Positions 46,097 to 58,003 are shown, counted from the first letter of the stretch. The stretch: DNA of 64,000 nt from Siphonodentalium dalli (GCA_032622095.1 CP136065.1:218530151-218594150); one strand, 5' to 3'. Notes: generated by a model not told the origin, from the letters alone. Numbers and translations: made by a program.

Positions 46097-49000
46097 ATGT
46101 TCAATATTATTACATGGAACGCCACAGGGGCGTTGGGTAGCAGTAGCTACATGTCTGGTTTGCTGGAAAAGCATGACGTGGATATTCTGGGTATCAGCGA
46201 ACACTGGCTTCATAGCCATAATGTCCACTTCCTCGACACTATCGACTGTAATTATCGGTGTCATGCAATATGTGATTTCTCACAACGCCTGCCCATGCAA
46301 AGGGGTCGTAATAAGGGTGGGGTAGCAATATTCTGGCATAACAGGCTGGACAACTATCTGTTCTTGACTTCAATGATGACAGGATGTGTGGAATTCAAGT
46401 GCAATACAATGAATCCCAGTATATGTATATCCTACAGGTCTATCTGCCGTCTACAAATTACGCTGTCTCAATGTATCGTGAGTATCTCACCGAATTAGAC
46501 AAGCATATTGACTACTACTCTTCGATAGGAACTGTCATTGTAATGGGTGATTTTAACGGCAACATTCAGAAATCTGACGCAAGAAATCGTAACTTTAAGA
46601 AACTACTATCACGCAGAAATCTTGTTTCTGTTAATCAAGAGGATCCGTCCGCGCGTCTAGTCGCAACACATGTGCCTGCTACTGGCGGTTCTGGTACAAC
46701 GATTGACCATATTTTGGTTCACAAAGCTAACTTACCATTTGTGAATAATATACAGGTGATTATTGACACTGCTACAGATTTTTTCTAATCACAGACCAGT
46801 CAAATTGCGCATTGATCTTGGATCTCGTCACACTCGCCGAAGTGATATTCGCAATAGTCCCAACTGGAAGAAATTTACTAAGTCAGATTCATCTGTGCTA
46901 GCTTATCAAAACTGTATAGATACACTTTTGCCAGATAGTTGTGCACCTGTCTCAGACAACGCAAGTCTAGACACTTATTACTCGAATGTCGTCAAAGCTA
47001 TTGATTCTGCGTCTAAGAGTTTTGTTCCAACAAAATCCTCAAAACCACACGTTAAACCGTTTTGGAACGAACGTCTAAAATCTCTTCATAGTGAAATGCA
47101 GAGCTTTAGATGGATATGGACCACGGAAGGTCGCCCTAGAGGGCACACAAATTCATCTTACACGAATTATAAAGTAGCCAAATGTGCCTTCCGCAGAGAA
47201 TTGCGTCAGTCGAACCTCAGATTTCTTTGTAGCCAAAATGAAATGGTCGATCATGCAGCCGAACTTAACCAGGGGCAGTTTTTCCGACTTTTTAATCAAC
47301 GGAAGTCCAACTGTAGGGCACAAACTAACAACTTGTTTGAAGTCAATAATGTCACACTTAGAAACCCGGAAGAAATCACAAATGCATGGGCCGATTATTA
47401 TGAAATGTTATATCACCCTCTTGAATCTACCACATTTGATGCAGCTCATTACGATTATGTCACTAATTATGTTGATGATATTGCTTCTAACACACATGGG
47501 TGTAATGTTGGTACTGCATCTGACAAACGGCTTCTCTATCCCGTATCAGTACATGAGCTCATATCTGTCCTCAAATCAATGAACTTGGGCAAAGCCCCGG
47601 GTCCAGATATGATCTGCTATGAGCATATTGTATACGGGGTAACGGGGGAGAATCTTTACATAAATGTATATCTTATGTTCTCAGCAAAATGATAGAACTT
47701 CAACACATACCTCATATGGCAAAAAAAGGCATGATGTTGTCTCTCTATAAGGGTGGAGATAAGCCGAAATCACATTTTGATAGCTATCGAGCAATAACCC
47801 TTCTCCCAGTCGTGTATAAGACCTTAGAAAAGGTAATCTTAGGTCGCATGGAACGTAACACACCAAATCTAATCAAAGTACACCCACTTCAAAACGGGTT
47901 TCAAAAAGAGGTCAGTTGCTTGATGTCGTCATATGTGTTACACGAAAGTATAAGTTATACCAGTGAACAAAAGAACAAGCTTTTTTCTTGCTTCCTAGAT
48001 GTTCAAAAGGCCTTTGACACAGTTTGGATTGATGGTTTGCTTCTCAAATTACACAGCTGTGGTTTCCAAGGTAAAATTTGGCTACTTCTACGCGAATTTC
48101 TTAGCGGTATATCTTGTGTAGTCAAACATTCAGATGTCATCTCAAGGTCAATCGAAATCAAACAAGGAACAAGACAAGGTGAATTACTGTCCCCTTTATT
48201 CTACATGTTGTACATCAACGAGTTACTATATGAAATCGAGGCGTCCAACTGTGGTCTCCGGCTTATCTCCACAAATTGTTCCTCTCCCACACAGGCGGAT
48301 GACATGACGTTGCTGTCGCTATCGAACTATGGTTTACAGCGCCTATTAAATATATGTTCATCTTACAGCCAAAAGTGGAGATTCAGGTATAACCCAAAGA
48401 AAACCAAAGTCATTGTATTCAACGAAAACGTACGTCAAAACGGTGCCTTAAATCGAAAATGGTATCTTGGGGATGGAATTGTATCCGAAACTGATGAAAT
48501 CACACATTTGGGTATTTACATTAGTAAAGTCAATTTTGTAAAGGAATTTGTTGAAGTGGTAGTAGATAAAATCCGATCTACATACTTTCTTTTGAGCAAC
48601 GCCGGGCTCTATGCTGGTGGTATCACACCGTCAAGTTGTGCAATCATATATGAATCAATTGTGTTGCCAAAAGGCTTGTATGGGACAGAATTCCTTTGCG
48701 GTATGTCTCAAGCAAACATATCAGATCTCGAGAAAATTCACCGATTTTGTTTGAAGCGAATTCAAGCATTGCCGGTGAGAGCTAGAACTGACATCGTATC
48801 TGGTCTTATGGGCTTAGGCTCCATCTGCTCAACCATAGATGCTCGTAAACTCAGCCTCTTTGGTAGTCTTTGTCGATTATCACCTACCAAAGCGTGCAAA
48901 GAAATCTTCACCTTAAGATTACACTCGCATCTCTCTGGGGAGTACGTCAACCCCCACTCGTTCTTCTCCGATATTGAACGTATTCTCAGGTCATATAACA

Positions 49001-49581
49001 TTGTTCAACACTTGTACCAATTCTCCTATCGCGGCATGTTTCCAACAAAATCAGAATGGTCCCGTATACTCAAAACTGAAGTTAATAACAAACGTGAACT
49101 CGACTGGAAGCGCAACATTGATAATGACCCATCCCTTCTTCGTTTCGGGAAAATACATAGTTGCCTGCAAATGTCCCTTTTGTGGCGATGCTGTCGCATT
49201 TACCCAGATAGAAAGGGTGCCTTTTTCACAGTTGCACAATTAGTAGCTGCCACAGCTGTACATGCATGTGAACCTACTGTATGTATGTTATGCAATATGA
49301 CTCACCATGATGTAATTAAGCATGCTCTAATTTACTGTAATCACCGTACAGTATGCATCCTTCGAAATGGTATGTGGTACCAGCTAATTGACAAATTTGG
49401 CTTATTGTTCTACCTCTGGATAGATGAACTCGATGATGATGAACTAGTACTTCTTCATCTAACAAAATTACCTGGCCAACTTTATTCATTCATCGACGAG
49501 CCCATGTGTTTCGTTTCTTTCATGGTGCACCACACACATTTACTTTGGAAGGCATACAGTACGATGGTGTCAAATCTTTGA
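46097..49581 (+). pseudogene. LINE-2 ORF2: endonuclease and reverse transcriptase
   Basis: Starts at ATG 46097 (MFNIITWNATG). The endonuclease shows SEHWL (about 46193), YLPSTN (about 46441), GDFN (46545) and SNHRP (about 46786). RT follows: KAPGPD at 47591, FDTVW near 48012, GTRQG with LSPLF near 48166-48200, and ADDM at 48294 in place of the usual Y/FADD. A C-x2-C-x9-H-x4-C zinc-knuckle-like motif lies near 49283-49339. The frame changes three times: near 46415, in a 6-T run near 46780, and in a G-rich stretch near 47640. The 630-codon stretch 47689-49581 is uninterrupted. No RNase H domain was seen. It would nick the target and prime reverse transcription there. Confidence 0.85.
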
Positions 49582-49794
49582 CAGGATATTTTACATGGCC
49601 AAGCTCCCGTTATAGCCAACAGCTAGCACTTCGGTCTTCGCCTGTCAAATGTACGCTTCAGCAATGATGCATGATTTAGCGTTGAACTCTATACAGAACT
49701 TTTATGAGGTCGAAGTCACTCAACAAAATATGTAAACCTATGCGTCGAATGGCGGGATCTCAAGCAAGCCTATAACTATGTAAAGGAGCGTGAA

Positions 49795-49984
49795 CTGTCA
49801 CGGGTTGTTGTGTGCGTGTGCACGTGGGGAGTATGTGGTGGTATGTGAGGGTGGGTGTGTGTGTGATAGTGTGTGTGAGGGTGAGTGTGTGTGTGGGGGT
49901 GAGAGGGTGTGTGTGTGTGTGTGAGTGAGGGTGAGTCTGTATGTTTGTGGGTGTGGGTGCGATGGTGTGGTGAGGGTGTGTCAC

Positions 49985-50017
<33 letters not shown>

Positions 50018-50111
50018 CAGAGAGATGGTGTGTTTGTGTTTGTGTGTGTGCGAGGGTGCGCGCGTGTGAGAGAGAAATATATAGCGGAGAGAGAAATAGA
50101 GAGACATGGGA

Positions 50112-50150
<39 letters not shown>

Positions 50151-50160
50151 TATATGTGTA
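49795..50160. repeat. GT/GTGAGGG-rich and GA microsatellite in LINE-2 3' UTR
   Basis: Runs of GTGTGAGGGTG pattern from 49838 to about 50000, then GAGAGA tracts to 50150. The same GTGAGGG pattern occurs in the sense orientation of LINE-3 (53836-54015 reversed). The 175-codon minus-strand frames here are low-complexity H/T/S translations and are not genes. Confidence 0.9.
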
Positions 50161-50394
50161 TAGCGGATCCGCAGATACCTGTCTGAGTGCTGCGAATACG
50201 CTGTACGTGTGATTGGGTGCGCGATCTCGTTATCATATAAACATTGTACATAACAAGTGCGATGCGTTGTCTTAATACTCTGTATTTCATATGACTGTAT
50301 CATTATGCTCCGTCTTGTATGATTTGTGCTTTTCTTGTCTTTTTCTTTTGAACTGTGTATATGTTACATGTATATCTCTGTGAGCTCTTCATTA

Positions 50395-50409
50395 ATGGAG
50401 GAAATAAAG

Positions 50410-50447
<38 letters not shown>
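50395..50447 (+). other. LINE-2 3' terminus: AATAAAG plus (AT)n tail
   Basis: TGGAGGAAATAAAGAAATA is followed by about 37 bp of AT repeats that run into the right copy of the direct repeat. An AT-type tail instead of poly(A) replaces the usual LINE tail. Confidence 0.8.
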
Positions 50448-50449
<2 letters not shown>

Positions 50450-50722
50450 CGTGTAGAATATGTTCACGTTGTCCGTAGTGTGACCGTGAAAGTTGATGCA
50501 TTTGTTTTCAAGTATTTGTTTACATTGAGAAGGGAGTGTACATTTTTTACAGCTTTATTTGTGTACGTCGCCTCGTTTTAACTATGGGAATTGTACATGA
50601 TGTGTACGATTAACACAACTAACTGATAAGCTACACACTATGATATAGAGACCAAAATATAACTAGTAATCAACAGAAAACCGACTCGCCACTTCAAATG
50701 TTCTGGTTACAAAACGTCAAAC
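50444..50722 (+). repeat. 279-bp direct repeat, right copy (putative long TSD)
   Basis: Matches 42245-42523. It begins immediately after the LINE-2 AT tail and ends at GTCAAAC, after which the pre-insertion locus resumes (TGAACATCGAAAG). Confidence 0.9.
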
Positions 50723-50889
50723 TGAACATCGAAAGAAATGGACAAGCTTCTCCATCTAGTATCTCTAGCGGAGAGCTCCACCAGCGTCAAGAAATATAAT
50801 GGTTAATGTTAGTAAAATACCGCTTCCCTCTCGACAACATACAATTATCTTCACTTTCGAATACATGGATGTTGGTAGTATATATTCTA

Positions 50890-51369
50890 ATATGAATCGG
50901 ACGTGGCACGTAGTGGAGCAACGACACATGATGTGCCTCAAATTTGCCTTTTTTCGGCGACATAACGCTAAGAATAATTTATGTAACATCATGCAGTGGT
51001 CACGATGGAGACGACATGCCAAATTGACAAGACGTGTCGTTAATTGTAAAATATTTACTGGATTATCGTCATGACTTCTCCATTTTTCGTTTTCATTAAG
51101 CTGACCACGAAATTGGTCTAAATGAAATTAATAGACTTAAATCACATGTGAATTCTTCGTAAGTTGTGAAGTAGTTAATTTCATTTTTATCGCGATGCTT
51201 CATTTCCAATTCCGCGGTTTTTGCAATCTCCACACGGTTGCTAACCGGAAGTCACGTGACAATTTCTCCAAAATCTATACCCGCGATCTTGAAAAATCAC
51301 TGATGGATATAGAAACATTATATGACGTCATTCACCCGCCTTAGGTATAAGCACCCTTGGTGGTTGCTA
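50890..51369. repeat. Dispersed repeat of about 490 bp, copy 2
   Basis: Same orientation as 4139-4632 and continuous across the site where copy 1 is disrupted by the Helitron-like insertion. Confidence 0.85.
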
Positions 51370-51576
51370 TAATAATTTGTACCAAGCGAACAAGTTTGTT
51401 TACATTATAAATCTTGGATTTCTCATATAACCGGATGCATAATTGACCTAATGTATTGATTGATTTATGTAGTTATTTATTTTGACAATGGAAAATATGT
51501 CTATACATAGTATGGTGATGACAAAAAGCAGCATACAAGATTTTGTATTACCATTAGCATGTAATTTAATACTGTC

Positions 51577-51893
51577 CAACATATTCTCGCGGAAATACAC
51601 ACATAATCGATCTATAATGTGAAATAGCTACATAATGTGATTATTTTATTCTGAAATAAGATAATGGGCTCTTGTCCGTTATTTCGTTTTATGGCGCGGG
51701 CCACACTGTAAACACATGTTAAAGAGCGTACACGTGAACAGTCGTGGCTTATTTGTGTCATTGTCCGCACGTAATCTGCTTAAAATCGCCTCATCATGAG
51801 TCGATAATGTGACTAAATTGTTCCCATTTTTGGGCACATTATCGACTTAAAATGAGACAATTCTAAGCAGATTATCTACCTAATGTGCCGACG
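51577..51893 (+). mobile_element. Family A element
   Basis: Starts CCAACATATTCTCG and runs through TTATTTCGTTTTATGGCGC and the inverted pair to GATTATCTACCTAA, next to a family F element. Confidence 0.7.
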
Positions 51894-51900
51894 GTGTCTC

Positions 51901-52335
51901 CTTAAACGGACATGGCTCATTCGAACCTCCAATTGTTTTTCTACGTAATTTGGAGTGGTGGATAAGATAGGTCGATAAATAAACTAACTATTGATATGCT
52001 CTGAAAAACAATTGCCAAAGTCACAGCCATTTTTAAGCCTTTTTCAACTTTTCGCCAGAAATCAGACAAACGCTCTTTATTGCTGCCATATCAGGAATAG
52101 AATACAACTGAACGCTCTTTTCTGTTCCATGTCGCACAAATGGCGGTTTTTTTGGTTGGGACCCAAACACCGTATTTACAGCTGTATATATCCTTACTTC
52201 AATGCGTCTTTTTGGGTTACATAATGCTCGTAGAAAGGTAGTTCAGATATTTATAGACCTATTTCGATACTGAGAAAAATTCAAGAGCGAATATTATTAT
52301 GTGTATTTTGGAGCGCAAACCGCCATGTGACTTTA
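51901..52335 (+). repeat. Family F element, diverged copy
   Basis: Begins TTAAACGGACATGGCTCATT and contains GACAAACGCTCTTTATTGC, CCATATCAGGAATAGA, AACGCTCTTTTCTGTTCC and CAAACCGCCATGTG. By eye about 85% similar to 52785-53229. Similarity stops at both ends well inside the LINE-3 direct repeats. Confidence 0.75.
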
Positions 52336-52679
52336 ATTTGTAATTAACGATTTAACCTTTTCCATCCACTGTATTTAATAATATCTTGGAGGTTCAATAA
52401 AATATGTTATCTGGAAATGGTTCGACGTTTAACAGGACGAATCTGAAAGAAACATTCTGGTCTAAACCGAAAAGGGAAAACAATAAATTCGTTGGCGCGG
52501 TCGCGCGGAACATAAACACAACTTCAGCCGTGAAATAGTAGGCCTTTATTTGTGTTCGTTTTTGTATCCTGTCCCAATTATTGATACAGTTTATAATTCA
52601 CAAACGAAGGAAATATTCAATAATAACTAGTGAACTCATCCGTTGTTGTTCACACCCATAATCGTCATGCACGATTTTG

Positions 52680-53564
52680 GTTTTGGTTGATTCATTAGTT
52701 TGGATCATCTGGAAAAGAGAATGCATGGTTGTTGGTATAGTTGAAATGAGAATGGAAAGGAACGTGGAGGTTCCACACTGTTAACCCTTAAACGGACATG
52801 GCTCATTCGAACCTCCAATTGTTTTCTACGTAATTTGGAGCGACGGATACGATAGGTCGATAAATAAACGAACTATTGATATACCGGCTAAATATGTTCT
52901 AAAAAACACTTTCAAAAGTCACATTCATTTTTCGGCAGTTTTAAACTTTTCACCAGAAGTAAGACAAACGCTCTGTATTACTACCATATCAGGAATAGAC
53001 TACTTTGGAACGCTCTTTTCTGTTCCGTGTCGCGCAAATGGCGGTTTTTTGTTTGGGACCAAAAACACTGTATTCACAGTTGTGTTTTGCATTACTTCAA
53101 TGCGTCTTTTGGGGTTACATAATGCTCGTAGAAAGTAGTTCCGATATTTATCGACCTATTTCGACACTGAGAAAAAATCAAAAGCGAATAATATGTGTAT
53201 TTTGGAGCGCAAACCGCCATGTGGCTTTAGTGCATCACTGTATTATAAGGTGGGATTCGATATATTTCATTTACAACGATTAGGTGACTTTTTCTAGAAG
53301 TTTAGGTTAACAAATCGATGTGTTTATATAGCGCTTTATGTATCAGCATTTCTGAAATTAAATATATATATTTATATTTGGATATCTGTACCAACGAGAA
53401 TTTATTTAAACATTAAACAAATGAAACATTATAGTGAAACAGGGACGTGGTAGGATGTATAACACTAATGATGTTTGTACATTAATTAACTGAGCTCAGA
53501 TCTACTTTACAGGACTCTCTGTAAACTGTGGACTCGTTTTATATTGTAGTTCGGTCGCTATGTA
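52680..53564 (+). repeat. 885-bp direct repeat, left copy (putative long TSD)
   Basis: Nearly identical to 58004-58898: I count about eight substitutions, a 1-bp indel and a 9-bp indel, about 99% identity. Starts GTTTTGGTTGATTC and ends TCGGTCGCTATGTA, where the LINE-3 3' end begins. It contains a whole family F element (TTAA at 52781) plus unrelated flanks on both sides, so the duplication is of a genomic segment and not of a repeat family member. Confidence 0.95.
52785..53229 (+). repeat. Family F element inside the left direct repeat
   Basis: TTAA followed by CCCTTAAACGGACATGG gives a piggyBac-like left boundary, but no matching right TIR was found. Repeated within the right direct repeat at 58109-58553. 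Confidence 0.6.
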
Positions 53565-53835
53565 TAAATATCTTTATTCCTCCATACAATGAAGAGCATA
53601 TATATAAACAAAACAAAGAAGCAAAAAAATCATTACAAATAAGTTGAGAACAAAAATACATCAAAATTTGGCTATACAATATACATGGTTATATAATTTG
53701 ACTGCCAAAAGAGACAGATACGAACATAGTTTATTAAATATAAGCATGTATGTATACACGAGTACACGCTCGATCACGCACTTGCATGTGCACATCATGC
53801 ATATACACATACATCCACTTATACATATATAGACA

Positions 53836-53866
<31 letters not shown>

Positions 53867-54015
53867 GTGTTTGTTTAACATACTTACCCTCACACACACA
53901 CCCTCACACACCCTCACACACACAAACACACACGAACGCACCCTCTCCACCCTCTCACACGCACGTGCACACCCTCACACACACACCCTCACACACACAC
54001 CCTCACACACACATC
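53836..54015 (-). repeat. CA and CACCCTC-rich microsatellite
   Basis: A (CA)n run at 53839-53866 and CACCCTCACACAC repeats to about 54015. In LINE-3 sense this is GTGTGAGGGTG, as in the LINE-2 3' UTR. Confidence 0.9.
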
Positions 54016-54279
54016 CACGCATATATATGAATACATTATGTAACGTCGTGCACCTATATATGCACGTGTATATGTGCATGTACATGGAATTAACTACACC
54101 AAAGCATATTATGTGGGACATTATGAGGAAATAAGGAGTATGAAATAATTCACGTCGAGCTGAAGCGGGACTTTAAATTGTGTTTAAAACGGTTATACAA
54201 TATGTTAATTAAAAGGGTTATCTTAAGTGCAAGCGAGATATCTCCAAGGTTTGAATAATTGCAAAAGTTGTATGGTATT

Positions 54280-54431
54280 TATATACACATACATATGTAT
54301 ACACACATACGCATGTATGTATACATATACATATACGGACTATACGCATACATACATATACATATATACATATACATACACATACACATGTATGTATATA
54401 TACACATACATATATATACATACAAATACAT

Positions 54432-54485
<54 letters not shown>

Positions 54486-54505
54486 GCACACACACATACA
54501 TGTAG
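54280..54505. repeat. TA/TACACA compound microsatellite
   Basis: Irregular ATACACATACATA repeats ending in a TA run of about 42 bp at 54439-54481. ORFs rich in I, Y, C, T and H on both strands come from this tract. Confidence 0.95.
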
Positions 54506-54798
54506 ATATGGGTATGGCGTGTGCCTTCGTGTATCCGGAAGAATACTAAGATTCATGGATGTCCGTTGAAGTCAGGTTATGTAAAATGTATCGTACGTAA
54601 ACTGTTAAACAGCCTACACATGCAGGAAGATATGGGTAATTTGAAGTATATATAATTATACATGTTTGGCGGAACGGTGCATAGTACTGAATTGACCAAA
54701 GCTGTGACTGAGATAATTTACCAACTAGCTGTAAATGTATTAATAGAAGAAAAAAAAGATAACGACATTATATCCCGAAAGAGCGCTGATCACTTTAG

Positions 54799-57700
54799 TT
54801 AACCATCATCAAAATGAAACTGTTTCCACATAAATGCTGTTGTCCTAACAAGCAACCGAGATAGATTAAAGTGGTTATCTGAGAGCAGAGCGAGAACTCT
54901 ATGTGGCGATCCCAGAAGGGCAGACAGTAGCTGCAAACGGGGTAATTGGTCTAGGTAAAGGAAACATTCAATGCCATGTTGGTCAATGACGTGATACCAC
55001 ATGTCATTCCGAATATGTAGCAATGATGGGCAATCTAACAAGATATGTTGTACTACACATGGGTATGTCGCTAAACAGTGTTTGCATGTGTCAGTTTCTC
55101 CGAAAGCTGTATGTGCGATTATGCGACCAATCAGGAGGAATACAAATTTTTCCTTCGGAAATTGTGAGCACAGTTTCCATATACCGATCGTTCGCAGCGT
55201 GGGATGATTCCCGGATGAATGGTACGGAAAGCTGCTAAAGAGGAGTCGCTGGCGATATGATTATTACAGTCGAGTTCATCTAACTCCTGTACAGCTGACC
55301 GCACCAAACGTTTCCACGCCACGACCGATAGAAATTTATTGGAAATAGCATATTCAATAAGGTGATGTTCAATATTATATTTACATAGAATGCACCATAT
55401 GTCACAAATAAAAGATGTTTCATCAGTTGAAAGACCTGAAATAAAATCATATAGGCGTCTTAAGAATAACTGTTTTGATGTTTTCTCGTAATTTGGCCTA
55501 CAGAAAGCGCCAAATATTGAGAGTTTCCGACGATCAATCCACGATTCTAGCGAGGAACAGCCCAGACAGCCTTGTGAGATAACTGTACGGGTCCTCGTCG
55601 GAAAGCCTTGCATATGCTTGATGCAAACTCTATGGGCCTTCTCAAGCTTCTCTTTTTGGGTTGCGTTAAGGTTCCAGAGAAGTTCGCTGCCATATAGCCC
55701 TGAAGGAATAACTATTGTTCTGTAAAGTTTGTATGAGCTTTGAGGAGAGATACCACCAGGGTATAGGCCAACATCGGAGAGGCCGAAATATGTACCCCTT
55801 AATTTTTTACATATGGCATCGACAAAATTATTATTGAAATGGGATTTGGACAGCAGAATTCCAAGGTGAGTATATGAGTCAACTTCTCTGAGAAAAGATT
55901 ATCCAAATGGCCACGATCTAGCACATTTTTCGGCTTCTTGTTTGGTTTCATTGAAAACCATTATGACGGTTTTGGAAGTATTATAGCTGAACCGCCACTT
56001 ATAACTGTATTCAAGGCATCACTCGTATAGGCCAATAAGACCTGGGCGAGATAACGAAATAAGCATCATATCATCGGCTTGGGTGGGGGATGAACAGTTC
56101 AATGAGTGAATACGAAGGCCTAATTTTGACCTCTCAATAATATGGAGGAGGTCGTCTGCGTATATTTTGTACTACAGAGGTGATAATATGGATCCTTGTC
56201 TGGTTCCTTGAGATAAGGAGAACCAGTCGGAATATGTTCCGTCGTTGCGGATACAACATTTTATGCCAGATAATAAATCTCGTATGATGAGCCATGTTTT
56301 GCCTTGTAATCCTCTGTGGAATAATTTGTACAAGAGGCCATTGATCCAAACACAATCGAAAGCTTTACGCACGTCTAATAGACATGAGTAAAGCTTGTTG
56401 TGTTGTTCTCTGGCGTAACTAATACATTCTTGCACGAAACAGGATGTCATGGTGCAACTGATCCCTTTTTCGAAACCGTGTTGAAACGGATGGACGGCGA
56501 TTGAAGACGGCATGTACGTTTCCAGTCTAAGAGATACAACTCTCTCAAATAACTTGTAAATTGCAGGTAATAGGTAATTGCTCGGTAGCTATCAAAACTG
56601 TCTTTAAGTTTTCGACCTCCTTTGTAAAGAGACACCATGACGCCCCGTTTCGCTGCAAGAGGTACATGTGAATATTCAAACATATGTGAAAATAAATATG
56701 CCAGGCAACTGAGCAACGCTTCACCTCCGTAAATTATGTGTTCATATGAGTCATAACCATGCGCTTTGTTCTTGTCAAGTCTGTTAAGTAGGTTACTGAG
56801 TTCATCTGCAGTTACTGGATGTGTAATAAGTACATCGCATGAGCTTGAAGATGGGTGACAGGAGGCGATATTAATGAAATTATTTACAAAGTTATAATTA
56901 TCTACATCAAAGAGTGGATCAGTTGCCTCGCTGAATATTGCTTTATAGTACTCCGCCCAAGCATTGACTACCTCAGTTTTACCTCTGAGAATGGTATTGT
57001 TTTGTTTGAATAGAGGGAGACTTGTGTTACGACTTTTACGGTCGTTTTTCAGCAAGCGGTAGAAAGTTGCTTGATCGAGCTCGGCCAAATTGTCCAGCTC
57101 AGAGTGTTTGTCCCGTAAAAGTTTACTGGCTTTTCGACGGTGTAAAGACCGGAAGTCTCGTTTAGCATGCTTGTAGTTTGCAAAGGGGGGGGGGAATGAA
57201 TCTCCCCTAGGTCGACCCTCTTGGATCCAAATAGACCTTAACTTTTCCATATCTTTATGTAGAGTCTGAAGTTCGTCGTCCCAAAAGGGCTTCAAGTGCT
57301 TTTTAAATTTCGATTTGGGGATGACTTCACGCGATGCACGAGTAAGAGCATTAACGATGTCGTCATAGAAATTATCTAAAGTGGAATGATTTGTAATGAG
57401 AAGCTTGGGCCGATAAGCTGCCAGTTTCGACTGGTATGACTCTATGAGTCCCATGTTGTTGTTGACGAGTTTCCACCTTAGTTTTTCTGCCATTTTACTG
57501 ATATTTGTGGACTTTGGGGCAGATTTTACATCAATAATAATTGACATCATAATTGGCCTATGGTTGGAAACATTTAGGGATGAATCGTCGATTATTTGAG
57601 CGTTGTCCACATTGTATAAATCTGCAGATCTGAGTAGGAAATGATCAATATTCGATCCCGCGGACAGATCACAAGCCGGAACGAATGTAGTTAAGTTCGA

Positions 57701-58003
57701 ATATGTGTAGAGTACGTCAATAACAGATTTCAAAGAAAAATGAGCGAGCAACGCTTTAAATCGCATCATCTTTCTTCAAATTCCCATTGAAGACACCCAT
57801 CAGGATCGGAGTACCTAATGGTATAAAGAATTATAATAGATCATATACAATTTTGATGTACGAATCGTATAGTTCCACAGGAGTATTTGTGGAAGGCATA
57901 TATACCTGAAACACATATATAAAGATATTCGGTGATAGTTCGAATTGTATGGCTGCAATCCGATCATCTTGTAAATCAATTACTGAAATCGAAGTATCGT
58001 GAC
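54799..58003 (-). pseudogene. LINE-3 ORF2, truncated and degenerate
   Basis: Read from 58003 downward. An endonuclease piece (VYMPSTN) is followed by GVFN near 57795 where GDFN is expected, losing the catalytic aspartate. After a frameshift, 57769-56447 carries SNHRP, KPFWDDELQTLHKDM and NKAHGYDSYEHI. RT motifs FDCVW, GTRQG with LSPL and ADDM lie near 56350, 56200 and 56080. An in-frame stop follows LSPL near 56172, and the ADDM frame is broken again near 56025. 55613-55131 and 55041-54799 give the C-terminal region with a C-x2-C-x9-H-x4-C motif near 55080-55030. It aligns with LINE-2 throughout but is clearly a diverged family member. It is inactive. Confidence 0.8.

Larger units (their letters stand above)
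43806..50443 (+). mobile_element. LINE-2: near full-length two-ORF LINE
   Basis: A 5' UTR of about 220 bp is followed by ORF1 (44028-45992) and ORF2 (46097-49581). The 3' UTR of 860 bp contains a GTGAGGG-rich stretch and a GA microsatellite. The tail is AATGGAGGAAATAAAG followed by (AT)n running to the right direct repeat. It encodes an AP-type endonuclease and an RT without RNase H. The clade is not determined. It sits head-to-tail behind LINE-1. Damage is light (one stop, three 1-bp frame changes), so it may be young or its defects may be base-calling errors. Confidence 0.8.
53565..58003 (-). mobile_element. LINE-3: 5'-truncated LINE of the LINE-2 clade
   Basis: On the minus strand, coding similarity begins at the first base after the right direct repeat (58003) within the endonuclease. 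The 3' UTR contains GTGAGGG-type and TA/CA microsatellites, and the element ends GTATGGAGGAATAAAGAT at the left direct repeat. The 3' end is therefore complete and the 5' end truncated, the normal outcome of target-primed reverse transcription. Confidence 0.85.

Noticed and set aside
49760-50303. Two overlapping 175-codon minus-strand ORFs rich in H, T, S and L
   Set aside because: They translate the GT/GA microsatellite of the LINE-2 3' UTR and occur in two frames at once.
49838-54015. Telomere-like repeat (GTGAGGG)
   Set aside because: The pattern is irregular, mixed with GT runs, and located in LINE 3' UTRs. It does not match TTAGGG arrays.
54218-54556. ORFs rich in Y, I, C and T on both strands
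   Set aside because: Translation of a TA/CA microsatellite.
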